From NCBI RefSeq assembly GCF_000021965.1, contig NC_011832.1, forward strand, positions 124,001-188,000: a stretch of DNA of 64,000 nt, given 5' to 3'. The position numbers and the translations under genes are program-made. The notes under the pieces are model-generated. The model saw only the letters and a list, made by a program, of their open reading frames with translations. It searched no databases and was not told the origin of the DNA. This document shows positions 1 to 8,239 of the stretch, piece after piece. Source of the stretch: Methanosphaerula palustris E1-9c. Lineage in GTDB: Archaea; Halobacteriota; Methanomicrobia; Methanomicrobiales; Methanospirillaceae. Each line of letters starts with the position of its first letter. Within the stretch, counting starts at the first letter, position 1.

Positions 1-962
1 TACACATGATAGGGATCGTTGGGATCGGCGGCATTCGACCCGGCTTTGATATTCATAATTGCGGTTTTATCGTTAATCGGGGTGTTGTTGAATGTTCCAC
101 CAGGAGAGATGAAACTTATATTATTATACTGGAGCGACATCTGTCTCCCGGCGTTTCGAAATGCTTTGTCCCACAACTGGGCAGCGGTTGGTGAGTTCAT
201 GACCGCTATGACCGTCACATTGGAATATTGTTTGTTGGTGGTATCGACGAGATTTTCGGTCAGCCGGGTGTCCACCCGGAGAGGACCGGTCCCACCGATC
301 GATCCGCGACCCTGGATCTTAAGACCGGCGATGGAGACCTTGGGCATGATATATTTGGTGGTTTCGTTAACTGAAACAGTGACGTTGTACACCGAGATCG
401 CTGGTGCAGAGACGATAGAGACTCCGTCTGACTGATTCAGAAAGACCCCGCCCATCTGGTAGTAGTAGGTCTGCTGGATCCAGTAGTTGTTCTGAGTCTG
501 GTACGACATCGACCCCATGGGGATCGAGACATCCAGAGGTGTTGTGACTGTTCCATTGGTATCGGTCTGACTGCCGATAACCCGCAGCGTCCCGTCCAAG
601 TTCGGCTGCCCGACCGACATCAGCGCCGGCGACCCCTGCGGCTTCATGAATGACAGAAAGACCCCGCCGGCCTGGGTGTTCCCCCCCGCCGTCCCGAGGT
701 CGAACGAGGTGCTGATCATCGTCCCTGCCAGCCGGTGATCGGTCAGGTTCGAGATCGAGTTCATCCAGAGGGAGTCGAGCGTCCCCTTGTAGTCCACGAA
801 CAGATCCTTCACCTGGTTCATATGGACGATCTCGTCCTCGCGCCCCTCCGCTGGGACGACATAGAGCAGGTACAGTGTGGAAGCCACCACAATCAGCCCG
901 AGTATCAGCACAAACCCGATGATCTCAGAGAGGCCGTCCTCGTTGCGCCCGGATGTTGGCAA
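1..962 (-). CDS. Pilin-like archaeal surface protein, N-terminal part (runs off the window)
   Basis: The minus strand is open without a stop from a TTG at 962 to the window edge, about 320 codons. The N-terminus is a short polar stretch ending in NEDGLSEIIG, followed by a single hydrophobic helix (FVLILGLIVVASTLYLLYVV), the layout of archaeal type IV pilin-like proteins in which the helix follows a class III signal peptide. The rest is Ser/Thr/Asn-rich and beta-like with several N-X-S/T sites, fitting an extracellular domain. A TATA-like box lies 20-30 bases before the TTG, so the message is probably leaderless. The exact family is not identified, and the C-terminus is missing. Confidence 0.6.
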   Translation of the reverse strand, partial: MPTSGRNEDGLSEIIGFVLILGLIVVASTLYLLYVVPAEGREDEIVHMNQVKDLFVDYKGTLDSLWMNSISNLTDHRLAGTMISTSFDLGTAGGNTQAGGVFLSFMKPQGSPALMSVGQPNLDGTLRVIGSQTDTNGTVTTPLDVSIPMGSMSYQTQNNYWIQQTYYYQMGGVFLNQSDGVSIVSAPAISVYNVTVSVNETTKYIMPKVSIAGLKIQGRGSIGGTGPLRVDTRLTENLVDTTNKQYSNVTVIAVMNSPTAAQLWDKAFRNAGRQMSLQYNNISFISPGGTFNNTPINDKTAIMNIKAGSNAADPNDPYHV

Positions 963-1395
963 TAGAAGAGAGTCCGTCTGGAAATTATATAAGACAATGC
1001 GAGAGCGTCTCGACAGGAAGCCGAGAACATCGACCGTCTCTGACCATCAGAACGACCCGGTTGCTCTGGTCCCGGTGCGATTACCCGGACCAGGTCGACA
1101 ACAGGAGGGTATAGAGCAGAATGAATCTGGTGAACAACACCCCTGGGTTCCTTGCGGTATCAGGAGCGTATCATCAAAAAATGGGGGTATCGATAAAGGA
1201 GGTTATCATGCGATGTACACCCCGAGCTCACTAGGTGCTGGTAGACTCTTCATCCCCAGTCACTGCTCAGTGTTGGTGAAACAGGTATATTGTTCTTCCT
1301 GCGTAATACCGTGAGATCCAGCAATATTCTGTCGACCTGAAGACGGTGGGGTTCTCCCCACCTCGAAGAAAACCCGTCAGCATCCTCCGCGCCCT
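963..1395. other. Intergenic region, 433 bp, no gene seen
   Basis: No convincing coding sequence. It lies between two minus-strand genes. It holds the TATA-like box of the pilin-like gene, an imperfect inverted repeat at 1066-1093 (seven paired bases, one mismatch, three more pairs) and an A6 run at 1176-1181, which would be a U-run on the minus strand. The function of the hairpin is unknown. Confidence 0.4.
981..993 (-). promoter_or_regulatory. TATA-like box for the pilin-like gene
   Basis: On the minus strand this stretch reads CTTATATAATTT, about 25 bases before the TTG start of the pilin-like gene. This matches the archaeal TATA spacing for a leaderless transcript. Confidence 0.45.
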
Positions 1396-3225
1396 TCAGG
1401 GGGTTAACGTATACCGGTTTCCATCCCCTTCCTTTGTGATCGGCGAGAGGGATCCTCCGCCCGTGGTGGTGATCTCAAAGGTCGAGTGGGTCACCGGCTT
1501 CTGGTATGTCTCCTCGTCCCGGTACCACCCGAGCATCGCGAGCGTCCCCCGGGCTCCACCCGGTGAGACCTGCGTGAACCCGTTGAGGGTCAGGTCGTCC
1601 GTCGACGAAGCCCAGAGCGACCAGATCCTCGGGTGGTCGGCAGTGCAGTTCGAGAGCGTGATCCCTGACGACGACTTGATCACCAGCCAGCCGTACGTGG
1701 ACTGCTCGTCCTGACATCGATCGAAGGTCAGGTTCGAACCACTCTGCACAAAGTAGCCGGCGTTCCGGTTGTGAACCGCCCGGCAGTTGGTCAGCACCGT
1801 ATTCTTGTGCACGTAATACCCGGCCATGAAATAATGGGCCGGGTTGGTGTTCCGGTAGCCGTTGTTCTCTGAAAGACAGTTCTGGAGAACGACCCCGACG
1901 GTCCTGGTCGCCGGCCCGATCTCCTTGCCGCTGTCGTCGACCCGTTCGCCGGGCTCGAAGTGGAATCCCGACTCCCAGTTGTTGTCGGCGATGCAGTTGA
2001 GCACCTGGCAGTCGACCAGATCGTTCATCTCCTGCAGGTCGAAACCAGTGGTCCACTCAGACCGGGAGTTGCCGGCCTCGCCATAGCCGCAGAGGGCCGC
2101 ATAGCAGAAGACGAACCGGGTGTTCTGGATCGCGTGCGGCACCCGGTCGGTGAAGTCCTGGTTCATGTTGAACCCGTGGGTGGTGCAGTCGTAGGCCGTG
2201 CAGTTGTAGAATTCGATATCCGAGAGGTCCTGATGATCGGCCCAGACGAAGAACATCCCGTTCCCTGCCGACCGGTACCGGACCCCGTCGGTGCCGAGGG
2301 AGGTCGCGTAGACGTCCTGCACCCGGACATGGCTGGCCGAGATCATGATGAACCCCTGCGCTGCCGTGCTGAATCCGCGGAGGGTCACATACGGTGCCGA
2401 TACTTCGATCGGCTGGTAACCGTCGGTGCTGTTCTTCACCTCGATGATCGTCTGGAAGGTCCCGGCCCCGGCCAGGGTCGTATGGGTCGGGATGACGATC
2501 CGTCCTGAACAGTGGAAGGTTCCGTCCATCAACTGCACCGAGGCACCGGTAGCCAGTGCCCGGTTGATCACCACCTGGTCGTCGGTGCCGGTGCATCGGA
2601 ACTGGGCTTTCGAGGGATCGGCCGAGTTCGCGGCCGCCACCGTCACCATCCCCGGGGTGACGGTATCGAACCCGGGCGACGGGGTGGGTGAGGCCGGCCA
2701 GGTATAACTGTGCGCTGGCGCCTGCACCCCCTGTACCTGAGCGTTCGATTGGGTGGGGAACGCCATCGACCAGGGGGCGCCGGCGGTGGTCAGCACGAAG
2801 TCCTCGGCGTAGACCGACTGGATGATCGTCCTGTGCGAGTCGGCGGTCACCAGCGAGACCCCCTGCACCGGCGAAGTGGCGGGGATGATCATCATCGACC
2901 CCGGTGCGAAGATCCCGTTCTGTAACGGCGGGGAGTAGGTGACATTCTTCGTCTCGTCGACCCCATCGACGAGCACCAGGAACGAACTGTTCGAGAGGGA
3001 CGCCCCTCCGCTGTGGTAGAGGTGGATCGAACTGGCGTCATACCCGGCTGTCAGGTTCAACGACGGCGTGGCAGGAGCAGGTGTCAGGGCCATGAGGCCG
3101 ATGCCGGCCAGGACAGCCAGCAGCGCCATCACGGCCACGGCGACGAGGAATGCCTTTGCCATGGGGGGGAGTTCGCCTGCTGCTCTCCGCAGATCGGCGA
3201 GTATTTCGGGGATCGAAGGGGTCAT
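1396..3225 (-). CDS. Membrane-anchored parallel beta-helix surface protein
   Basis: A 609-residue protein. Residues 1-21 are polar, followed by one long hydrophobic segment at about 23-47, so it is probably held in the membrane with the rest outside. Residues from about 190 onward show the short repeating N-C and asparagine-ladder pattern of right-handed parallel beta-helix (pectate-lyase/NosD-like) proteins, with motifs such as GFNMN, FHFEPG and GYYVHKN. These are shared with the two secreted beta-helix proteins at 29.9-33.5 kb, so the three are paralogues. This copy differs in its anchor and in a 150-residue N-terminal domain, and it lacks their Gly/Phe-rich tail. The ligand is unknown; surface polysaccharide binding or cleavage is a guess. 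Confidence 0.75.
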   Translation of the reverse strand: MTPSIPEILADLRRAAGELPPMAKAFLVAVAVMALLAVLAGIGLMALTPAPATPSLNLTAGYDASSIHLYHSGGASLSNSSFLVLVDGVDETKNVTYSPPLQNGIFAPGSMMIIPATSPVQGVSLVTADSHRTIIQSVYAEDFVLTTAGAPWSMAFPTQSNAQVQGVQAPAHSYTWPASPTPSPGFDTVTPGMVTVAAANSADPSKAQFRCTGTDDQVVINRALATGASVQLMDGTFHCSGRIVIPTHTTLAGAGTFQTIIEVKNSTDGYQPIEVSAPYVTLRGFSTAAQGFIMISASHVRVQDVYATSLGTDGVRYRSAGNGMFFVWADHQDLSDIEFYNCTAYDCTTHGFNMNQDFTDRVPHAIQNTRFVFCYAALCGYGEAGNSRSEWTTGFDLQEMNDLVDCQVLNCIADNNWESGFHFEPGERVDDSGKEIGPATRTVGVVLQNCLSENNGYRNTNPAHYFMAGYYVHKNTVLTNCRAVHNRNAGYFVQSGSNLTFDRCQDEQSTYGWLVIKSSSGITLSNCTADHPRIWSLWASSTDDLTLNGFTQVSPGGARGTLAMLGWYRDEETYQKPVTHSTFEITTTGGGSLSPITKEGDGNRYTLTP

Positions 3226-3364
3226 GGTGCTTCAATTGCCCGAGAAACCCCGGACACGTATGTATCTGTTGATGGGCAGGGAATAAGAGGTTTCCTCGCC
3301 GGTCACAATGCATATCCTGATAATCCTCCATCTCCTTGATTATACAAGTGGTGATGATAGTCAG

Positions 3365-4339
3365 ATGCTGAGCCAGGGCTGTGTCCTCTGTATGGAAGGG
3401 GCGAAGATGGTCCTGTTTGTGACAGGTGAGTGTGGCCGGTCCTGCTGGTACTGTCCCCTCTCTGCAGAGCGGAAAGGGACGGACCAGGTCTATGCCAATG
3501 AGCGGCCGGTCAGCAGCGATGACCAGGTGATCGCCGAGGCAGTGATGATGAGCGCCCTCGGCACCGGGGTGACCGGCGGCGAACCGCTGCTGGTCCTCGA
3601 CCGGGTGGTCAGGTATACCTCCCTCTTAAAGGAGGCTTTCGGCCCGGAGCACCAGATCCACCTGTACACAGGAGTTGCTCCGACCGAGTCGGACCTGCAG
3701 GCGATGCAGGGGCTCGTCGATGAAATAAGGCTTCATCCCCCGCAGGAGTGCTGGAAGGAGATCCTCTCCACCCCGTTTCTGCGATCGGCGGTCAGGGCGA
3801 AGGAACTCGGGTTTGCGATCGGTGTCGAGGTGCCGGCGCTGCCGGGTCTCGAGAACCTGGCGGCTCTGCTGCCGTACCTTGACTTCATGAACATCAATGA
3901 ACTTGAATGGGGCGAGACCAACGCCACCGGGATGCGGGACCGCGGCTTCGAACTCGAGGACGATGTTCACAACGCGATCCTCGGGTCGGGGGAATGGGCT
4001 GCCGCCATCTGTGACGATGAGAAGGTCCACTGGTGTTCGTCGTCATTCAAGGACTCGGTGCAGCTGCGGGAACGGCTGAAACGGATCGCCGTCAACACGG
4101 CCAGGGATATCGACGAGGTGACGCCGGACGGCACCATCATCTATGGGGTCTGCGAGCCGAACGGTGACCCGAATCGGGTCGAATCCTGCCTGGAGGAAGG
4201 GACCTATCTCTGGTGCGAGGACCACTTCGAGGTGATCTGGTGGATGCTCGCCGAGCTGGCCCCGACCATCGACGGAAGGTGTTCGATCGTCGAGCGGTAC
4301 CCCAACAGGGGCATGATCGTCGAGGTGACGCCGCTGTGA
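3365..4339 (+). CDS. Radical SAM protein (COG2108-like)
   Basis: A 324-residue protein with the canonical radical SAM cluster motif, C23-GRS-C27-WY-C30, and a GGEP motif for SAM binding (VTGGEPLLV). A further Cys pair (C6, C9) precedes it. The family resembles the archaeal COG2108 proteins, distant relatives of pyruvate formate-lyase activating enzymes, whose substrate is not established. An earlier ATG at 3308 is in frame, but 3365 is preferred because a TATA-like stretch (GATTATAC) sits about 25 bases upstream. Its TGA overlaps the GTG start of uppS, so the two genes are probably co-translated. Confidence 0.7.
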   Translation: MLSQGCVLCMEGAKMVLFVTGECGRSCWYCPLSAERKGTDQVYANERPVSSDDQVIAEAVMMSALGTGVTGGEPLLVLDRVVRYTSLLKEAFGPEHQIHLYTGVAPTESDLQAMQGLVDEIRLHPPQECWKEILSTPFLRSAVRAKELGFAIGVEVPALPGLENLAALLPYLDFMNINELEWGETNATGMRDRGFELEDDVHNAILGSGEWAAAICDDEKVHWCSSSFKDSVQLRERLKRIAVNTARDIDEVTPDGTIIYGVCEPNGDPNRVESCLEEGTYLWCEDHFEVIWWMLAELAPTIDGRCSIVERYPNRGMIVEVTPL

Positions 4340-5106
4340 AGATCCGGTCACTGATCGACCCGATCTATGAACGGTATCTGAGACTGCAATGCCGGAACAT
4401 GCCCCGGCATATCGCCATCATTCAGGATGGCAACCGCCGGTTTGCCCGAAAGATTGGGGTCGACACCGCGGTCGGTCACCGGGCCGGTGCCGATATCACC
4501 GAACAGATGCTCGAGTGGGCCGGTGACCTGGGGGTGCAGCACATCACCCTCTACTCCTTCTCAACCGAGAACTTTCACCGGGATGCCTCAGAGGTGCAGG
4601 AACTCTTCGACCTCTTCCGCGAGAAGTTCCTCTCGATGGTCAAGAACGAACGGGTCCACCGGCGGCATATAAGAGTGCAGATGGTCGGGGACCGGACCCT
4701 GCTGCCATCAGACCTGCTCGCTGCGATCGAGCAGGCCGAGGCCTCGACCGCCGGGTACCATGATTTCTTTCTGAACATTGCCATCGCCTATGGGGGGAGG
4801 AACGAGATCGTCCAGGCCGCAAAGCGGATCCTCGCCGAGGTGAAGGATGGCACGCTCGCCCCTGAGGCGATCACCCCGGCGATGGTGGAGAACCATCTCT
4901 ATGAAGGGAACCCTCTCCCGCCGGTGGATCTGATCATCCGGACCGGCAACGAGTACCGGACCTCGAACTTTCTCCCCTGGCTGGCCAATGGAAATGAGTG
5001 TGCGGTCTACTTCTGCGCACCCTACTGGCCGCTCTTCCGAAAGATCGATCTCCTGCGGGCGATCCGGGTTTACCAGCAGCGGAACGAACCAATGGGTACG
5101 GCATGA
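4336..5106 (+). CDS. uppS: Cis-prenyltransferase (undecaprenyl/polyprenyl diphosphate synthase family)
   Basis: A 256-residue protein that condenses isopentenyl diphosphate onto an allylic primer to make the long polyprenyl diphosphate from which glycosyl carrier lipids (dolichol-type) arise. The catalytic P-loop is seen as IIQDGNRRFA near residue 28, and the C-terminal substrate-binding motif as RTGNEYRTSNFLPW. It starts at a GTG overlapping the TGA of the radical SAM gene. A second, degenerate member lies at 7649-8239. The two may form a heteromeric enzyme, as reported for Methanosarcina mazei, with this gene as the catalytic subunit. Confidence 0.9.
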   Translation: MKIRSLIDPIYERYLRLQCRNMPRHIAIIQDGNRRFARKIGVDTAVGHRAGADITEQMLEWAGDLGVQHITLYSFSTENFHRDASEVQELFDLFREKFLSMVKNERVHRRHIRVQMVGDRTLLPSDLLAAIEQAEASTAGYHDFFLNIAIAYGGRNEIVQAAKRILAEVKDGTLAPEAITPAMVENHLYEGNPLPPVDLIIRTGNEYRTSNFLPWLANGNECAVYFCAPYWPLFRKIDLLRAIRVYQQRNEPMGTA

Positions 5107-5155
5107 AGGACAGAACAGCGTTCTTTATCTGGGTGTGGGGAGATATCAGTAGCTT

Positions 5156-6550
5156 ATGATGTACTGCCATAACTGTGGTGCGCGGATCGCCGGCAGTGAG
5201 GACAAGTACTGTACGACCTGTGGGGCACGGCTGCATGCCTCCCCGGCAACCGAGACACCGGTAGCGCCTCCTGTCTCTTCCCAGGTCTCCGAGCCGGCGG
5301 TTACGGCCAGGGACGGGTTCTCTGGCGGTCTGCGTTCCCGGGCGGAAGGGACTGACGAGGTGAGGCCGGCTCCGGTGGCGAGACCGCCGGTGATCGCAGT
5401 GGATGAACACCCTCTCCAGCCGCTTTCGCCTCCCGACCGCCCGGTTCTCCCGCTCGACGACCTCCGGACACGTCAGGTTTCAGCAGAGGACCTCCGTCCT
5501 TCGTCCCGGTCTCCTCAGCCCAGACCCCTGCCCGTGGATGAGCAGCGGCAACGGCTCACTGAGGAGGAGGCACGGCGGAACGCCCGCCATCTCGAACAGG
5601 CCCGGCGAAGTACCCCGGTCAAACCCGATCCCCCGAAGCCACGCCTCCGCGAGGCGAAGGGCTGGGTCCCCTGGCCTGAAACAATTCCAGAACAGGAGAA
5701 GGAGAAAGTACAGGAGTCCCCGGTTGAGAGGCTGAACCGGATGGTTCCCGGTGCCCTCCAGCAGAAGGATCCTGAGGTCGCACCTGAAAAGATCGACAGG
5801 GAGCAGCCGGTGATCGAGCGTCATCAGGATCCCGCGGTTGAACGGCGCCCACCGGTCGCACCGCCGATTTCCCCGGTCAGAGCAACGACCTTGGAGCCTT
5901 CGCCGGAGTCGGTGGTGCCGGATGATGATCCGATCATCCCCTGGGTCACTCCCCTTCCGATCAGCATCCCTGAACCGGTGAAGAAGGTGCCCCTGTACGA
6001 GGTTCCACAGCGCCCGCCGGTTCCGCCCAGACACCCCACCCGCCCCAGAAAAGGAAAATACCGGGGTTCCAGCCTCTTTGAAGGGGACGGTCGGGGGATC
6101 AAACCCTCCTGGATCCTTGCTATCGCCGGGATGATCGTGCTGACCCTGGTGATCTTCACGATCTTTCCGGTGCAGAACTCTGCCGACCAGCAGGGGAATC
6201 ACCTGAAGATCAATCCGCTGACCGGGGGCATCGTCAACTCCACGCCAAGCCAGACCACCACTGTCAGTGCTGACAGCACCGATCTGCAGGTCACGATCAA
6301 CTACAAGGGGGCCTGGTCAGGAAAGATCGTATCGAGCGGTTCGATCTATCGTGAGATCCCGATCAGCGGCGTTGGAATCAAGGTGATCCCGGTGAACCAG
6401 CAGACCGGGACGGTGAGCGTTCAGGCCCAGAAGAAGGATGATTCGCGGGAGTCGCTGGATGTCAAGATCAGCCGGGGGACGGCCGTCCTTAAGGAGGGTT
6501 CGACCGTCGATCCCTCCGGCAGTCTGACCGTCTCTGCCTCGCTCAGTTGA
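5156..6550 (+). CDS. Zinc-ribbon, proline-rich single-pass membrane protein
   Basis: A 464-residue protein. The N-terminus is a zinc ribbon with two CxxC pairs (YCHNCGARI and YCTTCGARL). About 280 residues of Pro/Arg/Glu-rich, probably disordered sequence follow. One transmembrane segment (WILAIAGMIVLTLVIFTIF) lies at about residues 320-340, then a 120-residue Ser/Thr-rich beta-like domain that would lie outside. This plan is common in methanogens, but the function is not known. A metal- or protein-binding cytoplasmic module coupled to an outer domain is inferred only. Two adjacent ATG codons make the start uncertain by one residue. Confidence 0.65.
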   Translation: MMYCHNCGARIAGSEDKYCTTCGARLHASPATETPVAPPVSSQVSEPAVTARDGFSGGLRSRAEGTDEVRPAPVARPPVIAVDEHPLQPLSPPDRPVLPLDDLRTRQVSAEDLRPSSRSPQPRPLPVDEQRQRLTEEEARRNARHLEQARRSTPVKPDPPKPRLREAKGWVPWPETIPEQEKEKVQESPVERLNRMVPGALQQKDPEVAPEKIDREQPVIERHQDPAVERRPPVAPPISPVRATTLEPSPESVVPDDDPIIPWVTPLPISIPEPVKKVPLYEVPQRPPVPPRHPTRPRKGKYRGSSLFEGDGRGIKPSWILAIAGMIVLTLVIFTIFPVQNSADQQGNHLKINPLTGGIVNSTPSQTTTVSADSTDLQVTINYKGAWSGKIVSSGSIYREIPISGVGIKVIPVNQQTGTVSVQAQKKDDSRESLDVKISRGTAVLKEGSTVDPSGSLTVSASLS

Positions 6551-6597
6551 ACGATCGGCCAGAGATCCCCTCCATTTTTTTATAGAATCCCGATCAG

Positions 6598-7641
6598 GTG
6601 GTACCTATAGTGCTGGAGGAGTCACTGCTCTTTATTGATGATGTCGAAGCGGACCAGTTCATCAGGTTCATGAAAAGCAAGGACTGCCGTACACAGAAGA
6701 GGCGTGAGGGGCACGTGGTTGAAGATATCCTGATGAGAGGGTCTGTTGGCAATCTGATCGCAATGCTTGAAGAGATGATCGCGGCAGATCCAGAATCATA
6801 CGGTGAATCAACAGAGAATGATAAACTCCTGTTGTTCCAGACACTCATGGAACCGATAGAAGAAGAGATGACCAGCGAAGTCATGATTCCTCTGATGCTG
6901 GCTGAGACAAGACTGGCCAGGGATTACATCGCAGATGTGAATACCCGGTTCAACGAGGGAGATGTCTTCGCGACATCAGAATTCTCCATTGGTGCCGAAC
7001 TGGACAGACCCTCCCTGGAACGGATGGTTGAGGGAAAGTCCAGAGATGAACAGATATCATCTCTGGGTGAGCTATTATTTTTGGCACTTCACCTGAAGAT
7101 CATGAAACAGAATAACCTGATACAGGAGGGTCCAGATGGAGTTATTCTGCGGCAGAAGATGAACCCTGATGACGTGTCGATCGAATACAGGGTGACCGAT
7201 CTCGCGCGAATCGACATCGAGGTGCAGAACGCTCATCACCTGTCCCTGGTCAAAAGGGTCAGTTTCACTTCCAAAACCCGGGTCCTCATCGATCCCTCTC
7301 TCTACTGTATCTGTTCTGATGATGAGCTTCTGGACGCCATCGCCCCCCTCTCATCAACATAGACAGAGTCAGTTTGGAGCACCTGCTCTTCAACTTCTAT
7401 TACAAGGGCATCGTCGTCGATCAGATCCTCGATCTGATCGCCGATAAAGGGAAGCACCCTGTCAGCGATCCCCGAACAGATAGGGCCTCTGGTCCTGGAG
7501 GTGATGAATGATACCTCTGAGAATCAGTTCAAACCCATCGCCCAAATCATCCCTGAGTTTGTGACAGGTCTTGTTGCAGATCTCCGAAAGGTCGGGGTGA
7601 TCAGGGGGAATGATACAAAGATCCAGTTATCGGGAACCTGA
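6598..7641 (+). pseudogene. Frame-disrupted gene of unknown function
   Basis: The first 250 codons read through a Glu/Asp-rich helical protein of no recognised family and stop at 7362. Coding sense continues in the next frame from 7362 (DRVSLEHLLFNFYYKG) and returns to the first frame near 7465 (AIPEQIGPLVLEV), ending with a TGA at 7641. The two shifts compensate, so the ancestral gene had about 346 codons. Reading through the junction gives PLINIDRVS if the repeated CT at about 7349-7352 is removed. A sequencing error is possible. Base composition is more AT-rich than the neighbours. A TATA-like box at 6575-6585 would favour the GTG at 6610 over the one at 6598. Confidence 0.6.
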
Positions 7642-7648
7642 AAGATGA

Positions 7649-8239
7649 TCAGGCCCCGAACCGACGCACCCTGGACTGATAGTCCCGGAGAGCCCGGAGA
7701 AAGTCGACCTTTCTGAGGAACTTCCAGTTCACATCTGAGAAGAAGAGTTCAGAGTAGACCGACTGCCAGATCAGAAAATCGGTCAGGTGATCCCCGCCAG
7801 TCTTGATCATCAGGTCGGGGGTGTAATGGAAGGTCAGGTAACGTTCAAATACCGATTCGTCCACGGCCTCGGGGGCGATATGCTCCTCAGCCATCGCCCG
7901 GATGCAGGCAGTGATCTCCTCTCTGCCGCTCTTCCCGACCGCGACCGTCACCGCGATCCCCTTTCCGCTCTGCTCTTCATGCACCCCGCAGTGGAGGGTC
8001 AGTGCTGCGATCGAACTGATCCTCCGGATCGCCGGCAGCAGGGGATCCATCGATGAGGGATCCTTTGTCGAGATATGGAAGATCACCCCTTTGATCCCCA
8101 TCTCAACAGACCAGGTCACACAGTCATAGAGTTTGTCCGGGGCCTCGCGGAGATCCTTCTCATCGACCATGATGCAGATCTGCTCGGGAAGGACCGTGAT
8201 CTGCCGGGCCAGGTGCCGGGCGTAGAGCCAGTAGATCAT
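7649..8239 (-). CDS. Degenerate cis-prenyltransferase paralogue, possible non-catalytic subunit
   Basis: A 196-residue protein of the UppS family. The C-terminal region is well kept (IKTGGDHLTDFLIWQ, then the FLRKVDFLRALRDYQ helix), matching the equivalent part of the uppS at 4336. The catalytic P-loop, however, is replaced: IIQDGNRR in that protein aligns with IMVDEKDL here, losing the Gly-Asn-Arg-Arg residues. Eukaryotic NgBR/Nus1 and the partner subunit in Methanosarcina are likewise inactive relatives that pair with an active one, so the same is inferred here. The ATG overlaps the TGA of polX, so the two genes are translationally coupled. Confidence 0.75.
   Translation of the reverse strand: MIYWLYARHLARQITVLPEQICIMVDEKDLREAPDKLYDCVTWSVEMGIKGVIFHISTKDPSSMDPLLPAIRRISSIAALTLHCGVHEEQSGKGIAVTVAVGKSGREEITACIRAMAEEHIAPEAVDESVFERYLTFHYTPDLMIKTGGDHLTDFLIWQSVYSELFFSDVNWKFLRKVDFLRALRDYQSRVRRFGA

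Noticed and set aside
7418-7440. Perfect 10-bp hairpin
   Set aside because: It lies inside the coding sense of the frame-disrupted gene and encodes a coherent helix, so it is probably incidental.
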